Positions 1-9,181 of a stretch of 19,935 bases of DNA are shown here, one piece after another; positions within the stretch are counted from its first letter, which is position 1; each line of letters starts with the position of its first letter. Below the pieces are notes generated by a model, which saw nothing but the letters and a program-made list of their open reading frames with translations, was not told the DNA's origin and searched no databases. A program made the position numbers and the translations under genes. Source of the DNA: Verrucomicrobiaceae bacterium (GTDB taxonomy: Bacteria > Verrucomicrobiota > Verrucomicrobiia > Verrucomicrobiales > Verrucomicrobiaceae); the NCBI GenBank assembly GCA_021151605.1, contig JAGKWZ010000107.1:1-19935 (forward strand). The letters are read 5' to 3'.

Positions 1-153
1 CCAACTCCAGCAGGTGCCACCTCCCGCCGCCGGAGGTCCGGGGTCCGACTCCGCCACTGCCAGGGTCCGACTCCGCCACTGCCAGGGTCCGACTCCGCTA
101 CTGCCAGGGTCCGACTCGCTCAGGTGCCACCTCCTGCTGCCGGAGGGCCGGGG
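1..153. repeat. GC-rich tandem repeat with a 22-bp unit and a 110-bp higher-order period
   Basis: A 22-bp unit (GGGTCCGACTCCGCCACTGC plus CA) occurs at 41-62, 63-84 and 85-106, with one C-to-T change in the third copy, and a partial fourth copy begins at 107. A different block, beginning CAGGTGCCACCTCC, occurs at 11-43 and again at 121-153 with a few changes; the offset is 110 bp, exactly five times 22. Each block has a small dyad (AGGTG-C-CACCT), and the first also holds ACCTCC/GGAGGT arms around a 7-base loop at 19-37. The unit is not a multiple of three and no frame stays open with sense, so this is non-coding. From 154 to 252, before the next gene, I see only one short dyad (AAGCG-GAG-CGCTT at 189-201) and no convincing promoter. 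Confidence 0.85.
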
Positions 154-252
154 TTAGGCTCAGCCACCCAGTATCCTGCGCTTCCTCCAAGCGGAGCGCT
201 TCGCCCTCCATGGCAAACTTGGCACAATCACTGATCCCATCATCTGCTCCCA

Positions 253-3200
253 ATGAAGCCCCCAACTGAATTCGTCTTCCCAGCCCTTGGCCTTCGACTC
301 ATCAGTGCTGCTCGGCACTGCACAACAACTTTCCTGTTCTGCTCACTTCTCACCATTTCAGCCGTGGAAGGTCTGGCCGGCACGCCGGAATCCTCGCCGA
401 AGTCCATCCCGACGGATCAGCTCGGGGCCACCGCCCAGCAGCAATACTCGGGGGATGGGCTTTCCATCCAGCCCACGGCAGAGGGCGCGCGCCTGCGGGC
501 GGACTTTCAGGACCTGGAGGGCCAGGCCACGGTGGAGGGGCTTTGGCTGGAGTCCATGGACGGAGTTGGGTCGGCGGACCGCTTGCGGGTCAGGGCGCAG
601 AGCATCGGCAAGGCGGATGCACAGACCCTGTCGCCTAAGGGCGTGGTGAAGGCGGGGGCGGACTCTGCGCTATTCCTGCGCCCTGGGCTGGTGGAGGATT
701 ATCGCGTGAGCATGGACGGCGTGCGGCAGGACTTCATCGTGCTGGAGCGTCCGTCAGGCACCGGCAGCCTCGGGCTCACGCTGGAGGTGACTGGTGCGCG
801 TGCAGAGACGGCGGACTACGGCGTGAAGCTGACCCTCCATGGCAGTGGACGCGAGCTGGGATACAGCCGCCTGCACGTCACCGATGCTCAGGGCCGCGAG
901 CTACCCGCCTGCATGACCGCCGCAGACAGCCACCGGATCAGCATCCAAGTGGATGACGCCACCGCCACCTACCCCGTCCGTATCGACCCGACCTTCAGTG
1001 ATGCGGACTGGATCACCTTTGGCGGCGCGCGCGGCACGAATGGCCCGGTGACGGCTCTGGCGGTGGATGGCGCGGGGAATCTCTACATCGGCGGCACCAA
1101 CTTCCAGCTCGTGGGCAGCACGGAGGGTTCGGCAGGCGGTGTTTCGGCGAGTCGAATTGCACGCTGGAATGGAAGTGCATGGTTTGCACTGGGAACAGGG
1201 GTCACCGACCCGCCAACGAATAGTCCTTCGGTTTCAAGCCTCAAGGCGGTAGGGGCGGATCTTTATGTCGGTGGGCATTTCCAGCGGGCGGGTGGGATCG
1301 TGGTGAACCACATTGCCAAATGGGATGGAGCTAACTGGTCGGCGCTCGGAACAGGCATGAGTGGCAGTACCACCTCAGCCAGAGTTAACGACTTCGAATT
1401 GTCAGGCGGCTATCTCTATGCGGGCGGCATCTTCAGTTCAGCAGGAGGCGCTGCGTCTAGCGGCAACTTGGCGCGCTGGCACCTTGCTGACCAGACTTGG
1501 TCAGGCATTGGTGGTGGCGCATCCGCAGTCAACTGTCTGGCAGCGACGGGTGAGGATCTTTATATCGGAGGTTCCTTCCCAATCGGCGGCGGAGGGAATG
1601 AGAGTCGTGTCGCCAAGTGGAATGGCACCCAGTGGAACACTATCGGGCCAGTGCTGACTACAGGAGTATCGGACATGATTATCCACAATGGGCAGCTCTA
1701 TGTGTGCGGACTCTTCATTCAATCTGCGTCTGTGAAATATCTAGCCCGCTGGGATGGCACAGCCTGGGCACCTGTAGGGCAGGGAGCGGACTATCTGGTC
1801 AACTGTCTGGCGAGCCTGAATGGTGACCTCATCGCTGGCGGTGAGTTCCAAGCCATCGGCGGTGTGGCGGCCAGCCGTCTGGCTCGCTGGAATGGCACCT
1901 CCTGGGCAGCATTGGCGGGTGGCCAGGGAGCCAGTGATATAGTGAATGCCATCGCCGTGATCGGTGCAGATGTGTATGTGGGCGGAGATTTCGGGAGCAT
2001 CGGTGGGATTGCGGCGCGTTACCTCGCCAGATGGAATGGCAGCCAGTGGCAGAGGCTCGGCAGCGGGATCGAAGACGACTTTACGGCTGATGGCGGCGTG
2101 AAGACCCTGGTCGTGAATGGCACGGACTTGTACGTGGGGGGTGACTTTGGCTCTGCTGGAGGCGTGGCTGGCACTGCCAATATTGCCCAATGGAATGGCA
2201 GCGCCTGGAGCGCACTGGGAAATGGCTTGGGCGACAATGTGCATGCGATCGCTGTGCAGGACGGCAGTGTGTATGCTGGCGGGGAATTCCTGAATGTAGG
2301 TGGCACCACATCTGATAGGATCGCAAAGTGGGATGGGGCCGTATGGACACCTCTCGGCAACGGTTTCTCCAGCACGGTCAGAGCCCTGGCCTCCTATCAG
2401 GGCGAGTTGTATGCAGGTGGTGCCTTTACCCAGGTGTCACAGGGGATCGTGAAATGGAATGGCACTGCCTGGAGTGCGGTCGGGCAGGCGCAGTCCGGTG
2501 TCGGCACTTCAGTCTCTGTCATGCAGGTATGGAATGGGCAGCTTTATGTTGCTGGCAACTTCACCCAAATTGGCGGCTTGTCGGTGTCGAATCTGGCACG
2601 CTGGAATGGCGTGGCATGGTCGGCTGTTGGCAGCAATCTCTCGGGCGTGGGGGTGGTGGCGTTTGCTCCGTATGGAGGCCATCTTCTCGTGAGCAGGATC
2701 GCCACGGTTAATGGAGTGGCTTATGACAACATCGCTGCCTGGAATGGTGGCTCGTGGGCACCGTGGGGGACGAAGCTGGCTTATGTTGCAAGCACGGGTA
2801 GCCATGGTCAGGTGCGGGCGCTGGCGGTCTTTGGTTCGCGGCTTATGGCTGGTGGGCAGTTCATTTTTGCAGGAGAACGCACCTCCACTTACCTCGCCCA
2901 GCTCCAGCTTCCTGATCCTGACATCGTGCTGGAGCAGCCTGTGGGTGCACATTTGATCTCCGGGGTCTCGGCGGTGGGTTATGGGGATGGCTTCCCCGGC
3001 ATCGGGAAGCCGAAGACCTTTACCCTGCGGAATGGCGGCCCGGTGGCGCTGACGGTGAATGCCATAAGTGTGACGGGCGGGCAGGCGGGGGAGTTCGCCG
3101 TGAACACGGCGGGAATGCTGATGAGCGTGCCAGCGGGTGGTAGCACGACGTTTACCGTGACGATGAACGCCGCCAGCCTGGGGGCGAAGGCGACGACGCT

Positions 3201-3414
3201 CCAGATCCTGAGCAATGACCCGGATGAGGGCACCATCCAGATAGCTCTGAGTGGGACGGCGGTGCTGCCGCCAGAGATCGCAGTGGAGGGGCCGGGCGGC
3301 GGGGAACTGCCTGCTCATGGCCTCGGCTCGCTGCCGCTCGGCCATGCTGTGCCTGGGGAGACACGGGAGCTGCGGCTGATGCTGAGAAACACGGGCACGG
3401 GTCCGCTGGAATGA
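253..3414 (+). CDS. Secreted repeat protein, N-terminal part (WNG-type beta-propeller plus choice-of-anchor D domain); probably a truncated 5' half of a broken gene
   Basis: 1053 residues. Residues 1-43 look like a signal peptide with a long n-region (hydrophobic core TFLFCSLLTISAV, then EGLAG). Residues about 45-250 form a beta-rich N-terminal region ending in a YPVRIDP motif. Residues about 255-880 hold twelve copies of a repeat of about 50 residues with core LARWNGxxWxxLGxG followed by LYVGGxF and GG, resembling kelch/delta-60-like propeller blades. Residues about 895-1000 are a complete choice-of-anchor D (ASH-type) domain ending SNDPDEG...IALSGT. A second such domain starts at about 1003 but is cut off after NTGTGPLE by the stop at 3412-3414. 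The downstream frame picks up at the end of the same domain type, so the protein most likely once continued into 3455-9100. Probable location is outside the cytoplasmic membrane; ligand unknown. No clear ribosome binding site precedes the ATG. Confidence 0.8.
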   Translation: MKPPTEFVFPALGLRLISAARHCTTTFLFCSLLTISAVEGLAGTPESSPKSIPTDQLGATAQQQYSGDGLSIQPTAEGARLRADFQDLEGQATVEGLWLESMDGVGSADRLRVRAQSIGKADAQTLSPKGVVKAGADSALFLRPGLVEDYRVSMDGVRQDFIVLERPSGTGSLGLTLEVTGARAETADYGVKLTLHGSGRELGYSRLHVTDAQGRELPACMTAADSHRISIQVDDATATYPVRIDPTFSDADWITFGGARGTNGPVTALAVDGAGNLYIGGTNFQLVGSTEGSAGGVSASRIARWNGSAWFALGTGVTDPPTNSPSVSSLKAVGADLYVGGHFQRAGGIVVNHIAKWDGANWSALGTGMSGSTTSARVNDFELSGGYLYAGGIFSSAGGAASSGNLARWHLADQTWSGIGGGASAVNCLAATGEDLYIGGSFPIGGGGNESRVAKWNGTQWNTIGPVLTTGVSDMIIHNGQLYVCGLFIQSASVKYLARWDGTAWAPVGQGADYLVNCLASLNGDLIAGGEFQAIGGVAASRLARWNGTSWAALAGGQGASDIVNAIAVIGADVYVGGDFGSIGGIAARYLARWNGSQWQRLGSGIEDDFTADGGVKTLVVNGTDLYVGGDFGSAGGVAGTANIAQWNGSAWSALGNGLGDNVHAIAVQDGSVYAGGEFLNVGGTTSDRIAKWDGAVWTPLGNGFSSTVRALASYQGELYAGGAFTQVSQGIVKWNGTAWSAVGQAQSGVGTSVSVMQVWNGQLYVAGNFTQIGGLSVSNLARWNGVAWSAVGSNLSGVGVVAFAPYGGHLLVSRIATVNGVAYDNIAAWNGGSWAPWGTKLAYVASTGSHGQVRALAVFGSRLMAGGQFIFAGERTSTYLAQLQLPDPDIVLEQPVGAHLISGVSAVGYGDGFPGIGKPKTFTLRNGGPVALTVNAISVTGGQAGEFAVNTAGMLMSVPAGGSTTFTVTMNAASLGAKATTLQILSNDPDEGTIQIALSGTAVLPPEIAVEGPGGGELPAHGLGSLPLGHAVPGETRELRLMLRNTGTGPLE
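1005..2915 (+). repeat. Twelve-fold coding repeat (WNGxxW propeller blades)
   Basis: Within the 253-3414 gene, a unit of about 140-170 bp recurs, each copy containing a version of tggaatggc encoding the W-N/D-G core and a downstream LY(V/I/A)GG segment. I count twelve copies with a recognisable W(N/D)GxxW core or a variant of it; the third is degenerate (RWHLADQTW) and the last ends WAPWGTK. The copies are diverged at the DNA level, so this is an old internal duplication and not a recent minisatellite. Confidence 0.75.
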
Positions 3415-3455
3415 TGCGGATGAGGGTGAGTTCATCATCTCACTCCATGGTGGCG
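3386..3455 (+). other. Frame break inside a choice-of-anchor D domain (probable internal deletion)
   Basis: The upstream frame ends ...NTGTGPLE then TGA at 3412-3414. The frame shifted by +1 is open from 3386 and from 3410 reads NDADEGEFIISLHGG. That is the conserved end of the same domain type: compare SNDPDEG-IALSGT upstream and SNDADENPFDIALTGT downstream. The start and end of one domain are therefore abutted in different frames, while about 50 central residues are missing. In the intact neighbouring domain the corresponding interval is about 160 bp (3052-3212). A single-base indel cannot explain it; a deletion, or a collapse of similar repeats during assembly, can. Confidence 0.75.
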
Positions 3456-6400
3456 TGCCGAAGGCCGGGGATGCGGCGATGGAGTTTGGCACGGCGGCGG
3501 TGACGACGACTGATCTAGGTCTGCCCGAAAGTCCAAGCCTCATCCATGCGCTGCTGCGCGTGCAGATGGATGCTACTCTGCTCGGCGTGGGCAGTGTGGG
3601 TGATGGGATGATGGCGGACTTCGCACTTTTCCGCTGTCTGCCAGATGGCAATCCGAATTCAGACTTCAGCGGCGATGGTGCGCTGCACACTCCTCTGCCC
3701 GGCATCCAGCATGCGCACGCGGCCATGGATCAGGTGCCGGATAGGAAGGTGGTCGTGGTGGGTGAGACGGCGGCGGATCTGGCGGATGACAAGGACTTCA
3801 TCGTGGTGCGTTACCTGCCGAGTGACTCGGCGGTGCCATCAGCGCTCGACGCCAGCTTTGGCACGAACGGGGTGGTAGTGACGAGCCTGAGCGCCGGGGA
3901 CGATGTAGCCCATGGTGTGGTGGTGCTGCCAGACGGGAAGATCATGGTCTGCGGGGAGGTGAGCACGGGGCCGGGGACGAGTGTGGTGGGAGTGGCCCGC
4001 TATCTGGCAAACGGGACGCTGGATGTGAGCTACGATGGGGATGGGATGAAGACGATCCCGGTCCGTGGCCTTGGCCGTGAGGCGGCGCTGGGGATGCAGC
4101 GGGATGACTTTGGCAGGCTGTATCTAGCAGGCTGTGCCAACAATGGCACGGACCTGGAGACGCTGCTGATCCGCCTGACGCCGGAGGGTGTGCTAGACAC
4201 GACCTTCGTGGGGGATGGCATCGCCACCTTTAACCTGAGCGGAACAGGTGATGACAGTGCCGAGGCCATGCTGCTGGATGGTTTGAACCGCGTGATGCTC
4301 ACGGGATACCGCCATGATGGGGTGAAGCTGGTGGCGTATGCGGCCTCGGTGGAGAATGGGCTGCTCTCCGCCTACTATGGCGGGGAGACAGGTGGTGTGC
4401 TGAACCTGAATGTGGGGGCGGGGACGTCCTCTGGCACGGCACTCTGTTTCCAGGCCATCGGGGCGGAGCAGCGTCTGATCGTGACGGGGAATGTGCAGGT
4501 GGGCGCGGAACAGCAGATGTGGCTGGCGCGTCTGTCGCAAATCGGTGATCCCGACGAGAGCTTCGGCCCTGGGGGCATCCGCTTCCTCAATGTAGGCCCT
4601 GGAAGCGAAACGGCGGCAGGGGTGGTGCTGACCCTGGACGGCACTGTGGTGGTGGGTGGCAGTGCGGTGGTCGGCGGCACTGAGCGCATGGCGCTAGTCG
4701 GCGTGCGCGGTGTCGGCATGCCTCGTGTGGTGATGGAGCAACCGGTGGGCACCAGGCTGGTGCCAGGGCTGCCTTTGGGGCAGGCAGGAGGCACTGTGAA
4801 CTTCGGCAGCGTGGGCATCGGGCAAACGGCGCAGCGAATCTTTACTGTGAGGAACATCGGTACGGCACCAGCGACTGGGCTGACGGTTTCTGTGGGCGGG
4901 ACTTCACCGTTCATGTCGGCGCTCTTTCCTGCGCCGCCTTTGCTCCCGGTTCCTCCCAATAACGCTACTTTGGAACCAGGTGGACAATTGGCCTTCGCTA
5001 TCGACTACCGCCCCACTTTGCCACCACCTTTCTCTGCCACACCAGACGGCACCACGCTGACGATGCTGAGCAACGATCCCGAGAGGCCATCGCATGTTGT
5101 CCACCTCACTGGCACTCCTTTGTCCAATGACGCGAGCCTGAGCACGCTGAGCCTGACGGGGATGAGTCAGCCCGTGACTTTGACGCCTGTGTTTGATGCC
5201 GGGACGCTCACCTACACTGCTACGGTGCAATATCCGGTCCTGAGCGTTGGGATCGCTGGCTCTACAATTCACCCAAATGCGCGCGTGGCGATCCCCCAAG
5301 ATCCCACTTTCATTTCGCCGATCATGCCGGGGCCTTTTGCGGGCTCGGTGTCGCTAAATGTAGGGGCGAATGTACTGACGGTGGTGGTCACGGCGCAGGA
5401 TGGGGTGACAACGCGCACCTATCAGGTCACCGTAACCCGTCTCGGTGTATCTCAGCTCGTGGTGGAGAAGCCTGGAGGTGCAGGGATCGCTGATGGCACC
5501 AGCCATGACTTCGGCACGGTGCCACTGGGCGGGACTGCTGATCTGATCGTGACGGTGCGCAATACGGGCTCTGCGCTGATGGAGAATATTGCCGCCAACC
5601 TTGAGCCGATCGGAGGAGGTGCCTTCAGCATCCTCATCCCACCAGCTACCACCCTCGCTGTCGGCCAGTCACTAACCTTCACGGTCAGGTTCACGCCTAC
5701 GGACAGCAGTCCTCAGTCCACAGTGCTGCGCATCGTTAGCAACGATCCACGGCTATCCAGCAGTGGCTTCCGTCTGGATCTGGTCGGAAACACCGCTGCG
5801 CCGGAGATCGTGGTGGAGAAGTCAGGCAGTCCGCTGGTGGATGGTTCGGCGGGGGTGGACTATGGCGTGGTGGCAGGTGGGGGCATGGGCAGCCAGACCT
5901 TTACGATTCGCAATACGGGCAATGCGCCGCTGACTGGGCTGAGCCTTGGAAAGTCGGGAGCTCATGCGGGTGACTACACCCTGGGGGCGCTTTCTACCAC
6001 GACGCTTGCCCAGGATGCGAGCACGACCTTCACGGTGACTTTTTCCCCAAGCGGTGGAGGCATCCGCACGGCGGCGCTCCAGATCGCCAGCAATGACGCG
6101 GATGAGAATCCCTTCGACATCGCGCTGACGGGCACGGCTCCGATTCCCGGTGGGAATGTGGCGGATAACTTCGACGACAATGTGCTGAACGCGGCGATGT
6201 GGCTGAAGGAGGACTACACGGAGCAAGGCACGCTGACGGAGAGCAGCAAGCGGATGAATTACACGGCGACGGTGGAGACCATCTTTGAGCCTGGTTTTCC
6301 CCCTGAGGTGATTGGCTATGGTGAATCTCACCTCACTCTGCTGAGCAGCCAGCCGCGATACACGGAGGACTGGGAGACGGTGGTGGATGTGACGAATACC

Positions 6401-9100
6401 GTGGCAACTGGCACCTCAATTGATTTGCAGGCTGGGGTGCTCATGGAAATCTATGATACTGATCCGGCCAGCGGGAACCGCATCTCGCTGGAACTGAGGG
6501 CCAATACCCGAAGGGAGTTTTCTGCGGATCTGATGACAGGCGGCGTGGATGATCCTACCGCCGATGACGAACTGCCCACCACGAGCACGAGCGGTGTCCT
6601 GCGGGTCACCTTCAATGCGGGGACGAAGGTTTTCACTCTATCTGTGGACCGCAGCGGCCCGGCGAATGGCCTGCAATGGGAGACATTGGTTACCTATGGC
6701 ATCGCAGGCACGGGTGGCAGCCGGAATGCGGACTGGGACATGACGGATGCGGACACATTCCAGATCCATCTGGTGGGCCTTTCGGAATCAGTCGCCGTGA
6801 CCAGCGGGCAGATGTTCTTTGATAACTTCAAGCTGACGCGCAGCGGGGTGTCACCACCCAGCATTACCCAGCAGCCGGCGAGCCGGACGATCGTCTCAGG
6901 CCAGACCACGCCGCTGAGCGTGGGCACGAGCGGCTTCCCGCTGAGCTACCAATGGTATGCAGGCGCGACGGGCGATACGAGCCAGCCCATCGCTGGAGCG
7001 CGTGGGGCTATCTTTACCACGCCTGCTTTGACAGCCCCTGCTTCCTACTGGTTGCGGGTGAGCAACAGTCTCGGCAGTGAAGACAGTGACACGGCGGTGA
7101 TCAGTATCTCGGCCACGCCACTCGCGCCGACCTTTGCCACGCAGCCGCTTTCCCAACTGGCGATGCTGGGGCAGGCACTCTCCTTCAATCTCACGGTCAC
7201 AGGTTCCGATCCACTGACTTACCAGTGGTGGAAAGGCACGACGAACATCACGAATGCCAAGAGCAGCAGCCTGACGCTGGCTCCGCTCAAGACCACGGAT
7301 GCAGCGCTCTACAGTCTGCGTGCGACGAATGGCGTCGGCACGAATGACTCGAATACGGCCTACCTGGGCATCGTCACTCGCGGCCTGACGGCAGTCGGGG
7401 TGAACATCGGCACCACGCTGACTTTAAATGCCGTCGTCACTTTGCCAGCGGGCACCTCCGCCCGCTATCTCTGGTATCAGAATGGAGTGGCTCTTAGCAA
7501 TGGAGGACGGCGCAGCGGGGTGGACACGAAGACACTCAAGATCACTAGTGCCGTGCCGATGGATGCAGGCAACTACACCTGCCAGATCACTATGGGCACG
7601 CCTGCAGGTGACGTGATCGGCAACAACGCAGACACGGTCGTTTCGGTCGTGGAGAAGCCTGTCTTTGATGACGTGGAACTTGCCTCGAGCTTTGATGATG
7701 TGCGTGTGGGCCAAGGGATCGACTTCACGATCACGGCGGACAATGCTCCAACCAGGTACACCATCACTGGCCTACCCACCGGAGTGAAGCTGGATGCTGC
7801 CACGGGTCGCATTTACGGCGTCCCCACGGCGGCAAAGATCGTCAAAGGGGTGATCACGCCTTACACTCTGAAGATCAGCGCCAGCAACACTGCCGGGACC
7901 AGTGAAGTAAAGACGGTGCTCTGGACTGTGCAGCCGCTCTACCCAGGCGTGATCGGTACCTTCAACGGGCTAGTGGCGCTTGGTCCGGTGAACCAGGGGC
8001 TAGGGGGGACACTGCGACTATCTGTCGCAAGCAGCGCAGCTCTAAGTGGGACGCTGAGACTCGGAGCGCTGAGCTACACGCTGGCAGGCAGCCTGAATTT
8101 TCCAGGCATCAATGATAAGCCAGCAGGTCAGATCGTCATCACCCGCAAGGCACCGTTGACTACCCTGGTGATCGCCTTTGAGATCAACAAGGACACGGGA
8201 GAACTCACCGGTAGTGTGGCGGATGATGTGTCTGGCTCTGCGGCTCTGACAGCATGGCGCACACCCTGGAGCAGCACCTTCAAGGCGGATGCTTATGTGG
8301 CCACCTACAACACCGCGCTTGATCCCGGAGACAGTCCCGATGGGCCAGACGGCTATGGGTTTATGCCCGTGAAGGTGACGAACCTCGGAGCCGTGAGCTG
8401 GACGGGTAAGCTAGCCGATGGCACTGGCATCACTGGTAGCACCGGACTTGGACCCGACGGGCAGATCGCCTTCCAGCACTTGCTCTACACGAACACGGGC
8501 AGCATCCAAGGCTGGCTGGATATCACAGTGGGCACCCGGCATCTCGATGGTGTGGTGTATTGGTTCAAAGCGGAGCAGCCGGTGAAGTCCACGACGCGCA
8601 GTTACAAGAGCGGTTTCGCCAACCCGTCCGTGACGGTGATCGGTGCGCCCTACACCGTGCCATCCGCTGCCGTGCTGGGTCTGCCTACACCAGTCCCGCT
8701 CAATGCCAAGGTGACGTTGCTATGTAAAGACACCGAGTTCCCGAACGGGGTCGAGCATCTGTTCACGATCACGAACAAGAACGTCGTTACGCCAGACACG
8801 CCGAATGACTTGTTCTTCAAACTGAACCTGGCAGCCAGCACGGGGACCTTCGGAGGCAGCATCACCCTCTACGATCAAGATCCCTCCGATTTTGTGGAGC
8901 CCTTTGCCCTCATCACACGCACCGTAAACTACTCGGGTATCCTGGTGACACGGGAGGACTTCAAACAGGGTGTCGGCTACATCATCGTGGATGATCTGCC
9001 CTTCATGGAGCCCATCCCAGACACCGATCCTCCTCGCGAAAGACGTGTGACAGCCACGCCGCAGTGGAGCGGGAGCGCCAAACTAGAGGCTGCCCCCTAG
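3455..9100 (+). CDS. Giant multidomain surface-type protein, C-terminal part (delta-60, choice-of-anchor D, cadherin-like, Ig-like); probable 3' half of the broken gene
   Basis: 1881 residues from a GTG; the next ATG is at 3479 and there is no signal peptide, odd for a protein made only of extracellular modules. Modules in order: delta-60-type repeats, about 20-410 (for example SFGTNGVVVTSL...LPDGKIMVCGE); choice-of-anchor D, about 425-555; cadherin-like beta-sandwich, about 558-665 (LSTLSL...LNVGANVLTVVVTAQDG); two further choice-of-anchor D domains, about 667-780 and 784-895; a concanavalin/LamG-like region from NVADNFDDN, about 900-1130; three Ig-like domains, about 1132-1225, 1224-1308 and 1308-1400 (YQWYAG, YQWWKG and YLWYQNG cores); a putative-Ig (He_PIG-like) domain, about 1400-1495; and a C-terminal beta-rich region, 1495-1881. 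I see no PEP-CTERM, LPXTG or type IX sorting tail. Likely a fragment of one protein of about 3000 residues begun at 253, so its expression as a separate secreted protein is doubtful. Confidence 0.75.
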   Translation: MPKAGDAAMEFGTAAVTTTDLGLPESPSLIHALLRVQMDATLLGVGSVGDGMMADFALFRCLPDGNPNSDFSGDGALHTPLPGIQHAHAAMDQVPDRKVVVVGETAADLADDKDFIVVRYLPSDSAVPSALDASFGTNGVVVTSLSAGDDVAHGVVVLPDGKIMVCGEVSTGPGTSVVGVARYLANGTLDVSYDGDGMKTIPVRGLGREAALGMQRDDFGRLYLAGCANNGTDLETLLIRLTPEGVLDTTFVGDGIATFNLSGTGDDSAEAMLLDGLNRVMLTGYRHDGVKLVAYAASVENGLLSAYYGGETGGVLNLNVGAGTSSGTALCFQAIGAEQRLIVTGNVQVGAEQQMWLARLSQIGDPDESFGPGGIRFLNVGPGSETAAGVVLTLDGTVVVGGSAVVGGTERMALVGVRGVGMPRVVMEQPVGTRLVPGLPLGQAGGTVNFGSVGIGQTAQRIFTVRNIGTAPATGLTVSVGGTSPFMSALFPAPPLLPVPPNNATLEPGGQLAFAIDYRPTLPPPFSATPDGTTLTMLSNDPERPSHVVHLTGTPLSNDASLSTLSLTGMSQPVTLTPVFDAGTLTYTATVQYPVLSVGIAGSTIHPNARVAIPQDPTFISPIMPGPFAGSVSLNVGANVLTVVVTAQDGVTTRTYQVTVTRLGVSQLVVEKPGGAGIADGTSHDFGTVPLGGTADLIVTVRNTGSALMENIAANLEPIGGGAFSILIPPATTLAVGQSLTFTVRFTPTDSSPQSTVLRIVSNDPRLSSSGFRLDLVGNTAAPEIVVEKSGSPLVDGSAGVDYGVVAGGGMGSQTFTIRNTGNAPLTGLSLGKSGAHAGDYTLGALSTTTLAQDASTTFTVTFSPSGGGIRTAALQIASNDADENPFDIALTGTAPIPGGNVADNFDDNVLNAAMWLKEDYTEQGTLTESSKRMNYTATVETIFEPGFPPEVIGYGESHLTLLSSQPRYTEDWETVVDVTNTVATGTSIDLQAGVLMEIYDTDPASGNRISLELRANTRREFSADLMTGGVDDPTADDELPTTSTSGVLRVTFNAGTKVFTLSVDRSGPANGLQWETLVTYGIAGTGGSRNADWDMTDADTFQIHLVGLSESVAVTSGQMFFDNFKLTRSGVSPPSITQQPASRTIVSGQTTPLSVGTSGFPLSYQWYAGATGDTSQPIAGARGAIFTTPALTAPASYWLRVSNSLGSEDSDTAVISISATPLAPTFATQPLSQLAMLGQALSFNLTVTGSDPLTYQWWKGTTNITNAKSSSLTLAPLKTTDAALYSLRATNGVGTNDSNTAYLGIVTRGLTAVGVNIGTTLTLNAVVTLPAGTSARYLWYQNGVALSNGGRRSGVDTKTLKITSAVPMDAGNYTCQITMGTPAGDVIGNNADTVVSVVEKPVFDDVELASSFDDVRVGQGIDFTITADNAPTRYTITGLPTGVKLDAATGRIYGVPTAAKIVKGVITPYTLKISASNTAGTSEVKTVLWTVQPLYPGVIGTFNGLVALGPVNQGLGGTLRLSVASSAALSGTLRLGALSYTLAGSLNFPGINDKPAGQIVITRKAPLTTLVIAFEINKDTGELTGSVADDVSGSAALTAWRTPWSSTFKADAYVATYNTALDPGDSPDGPDGYGFMPVKVTNLGAVSWTGKLADGTGITGSTGLGPDGQIAFQHLLYTNTGSIQGWLDITVGTRHLDGVVYWFKAEQPVKSTTRSYKSGFANPSVTVIGAPYTVPSAAVLGLPTPVPLNAKVTLLCKDTEFPNGVEHLFTITNKNVVTPDTPNDLFFKLNLAASTGTFGGSITLYDQDPSDFVEPFALITRTVNYSGILVTREDFKQGVGYIIVDDLPFMEPIPDTDPPRERRVTATPQWSGSAKLEAAP

Positions 9101-9181
9101 CCATGCCGTCTTATGTTTGGAGGACTTCTGAGGCGTAGGATTGGCTGGCGGCGAACGTTGGTTTGAGCCTCTCTGTTCCAC

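Noticed and set aside
1..153. CRISPR array
   Set aside because: The 22-bp units are contiguous with no unique spacers between them and no cas genes are in the window.
3403..3460. Programmed ribosomal frameshift at the 3412 stop
   Set aside because: No slippery heptamer is seen, and shifting frame would still leave the domain without its central 50 residues.
2509..3726. Minus-strand open frame of 405 codons crossing the frame break at 3412
   Set aside because: Arg/Pro/His-rich translation typical of antisense frames; both plus-strand halves are recognisable domains.
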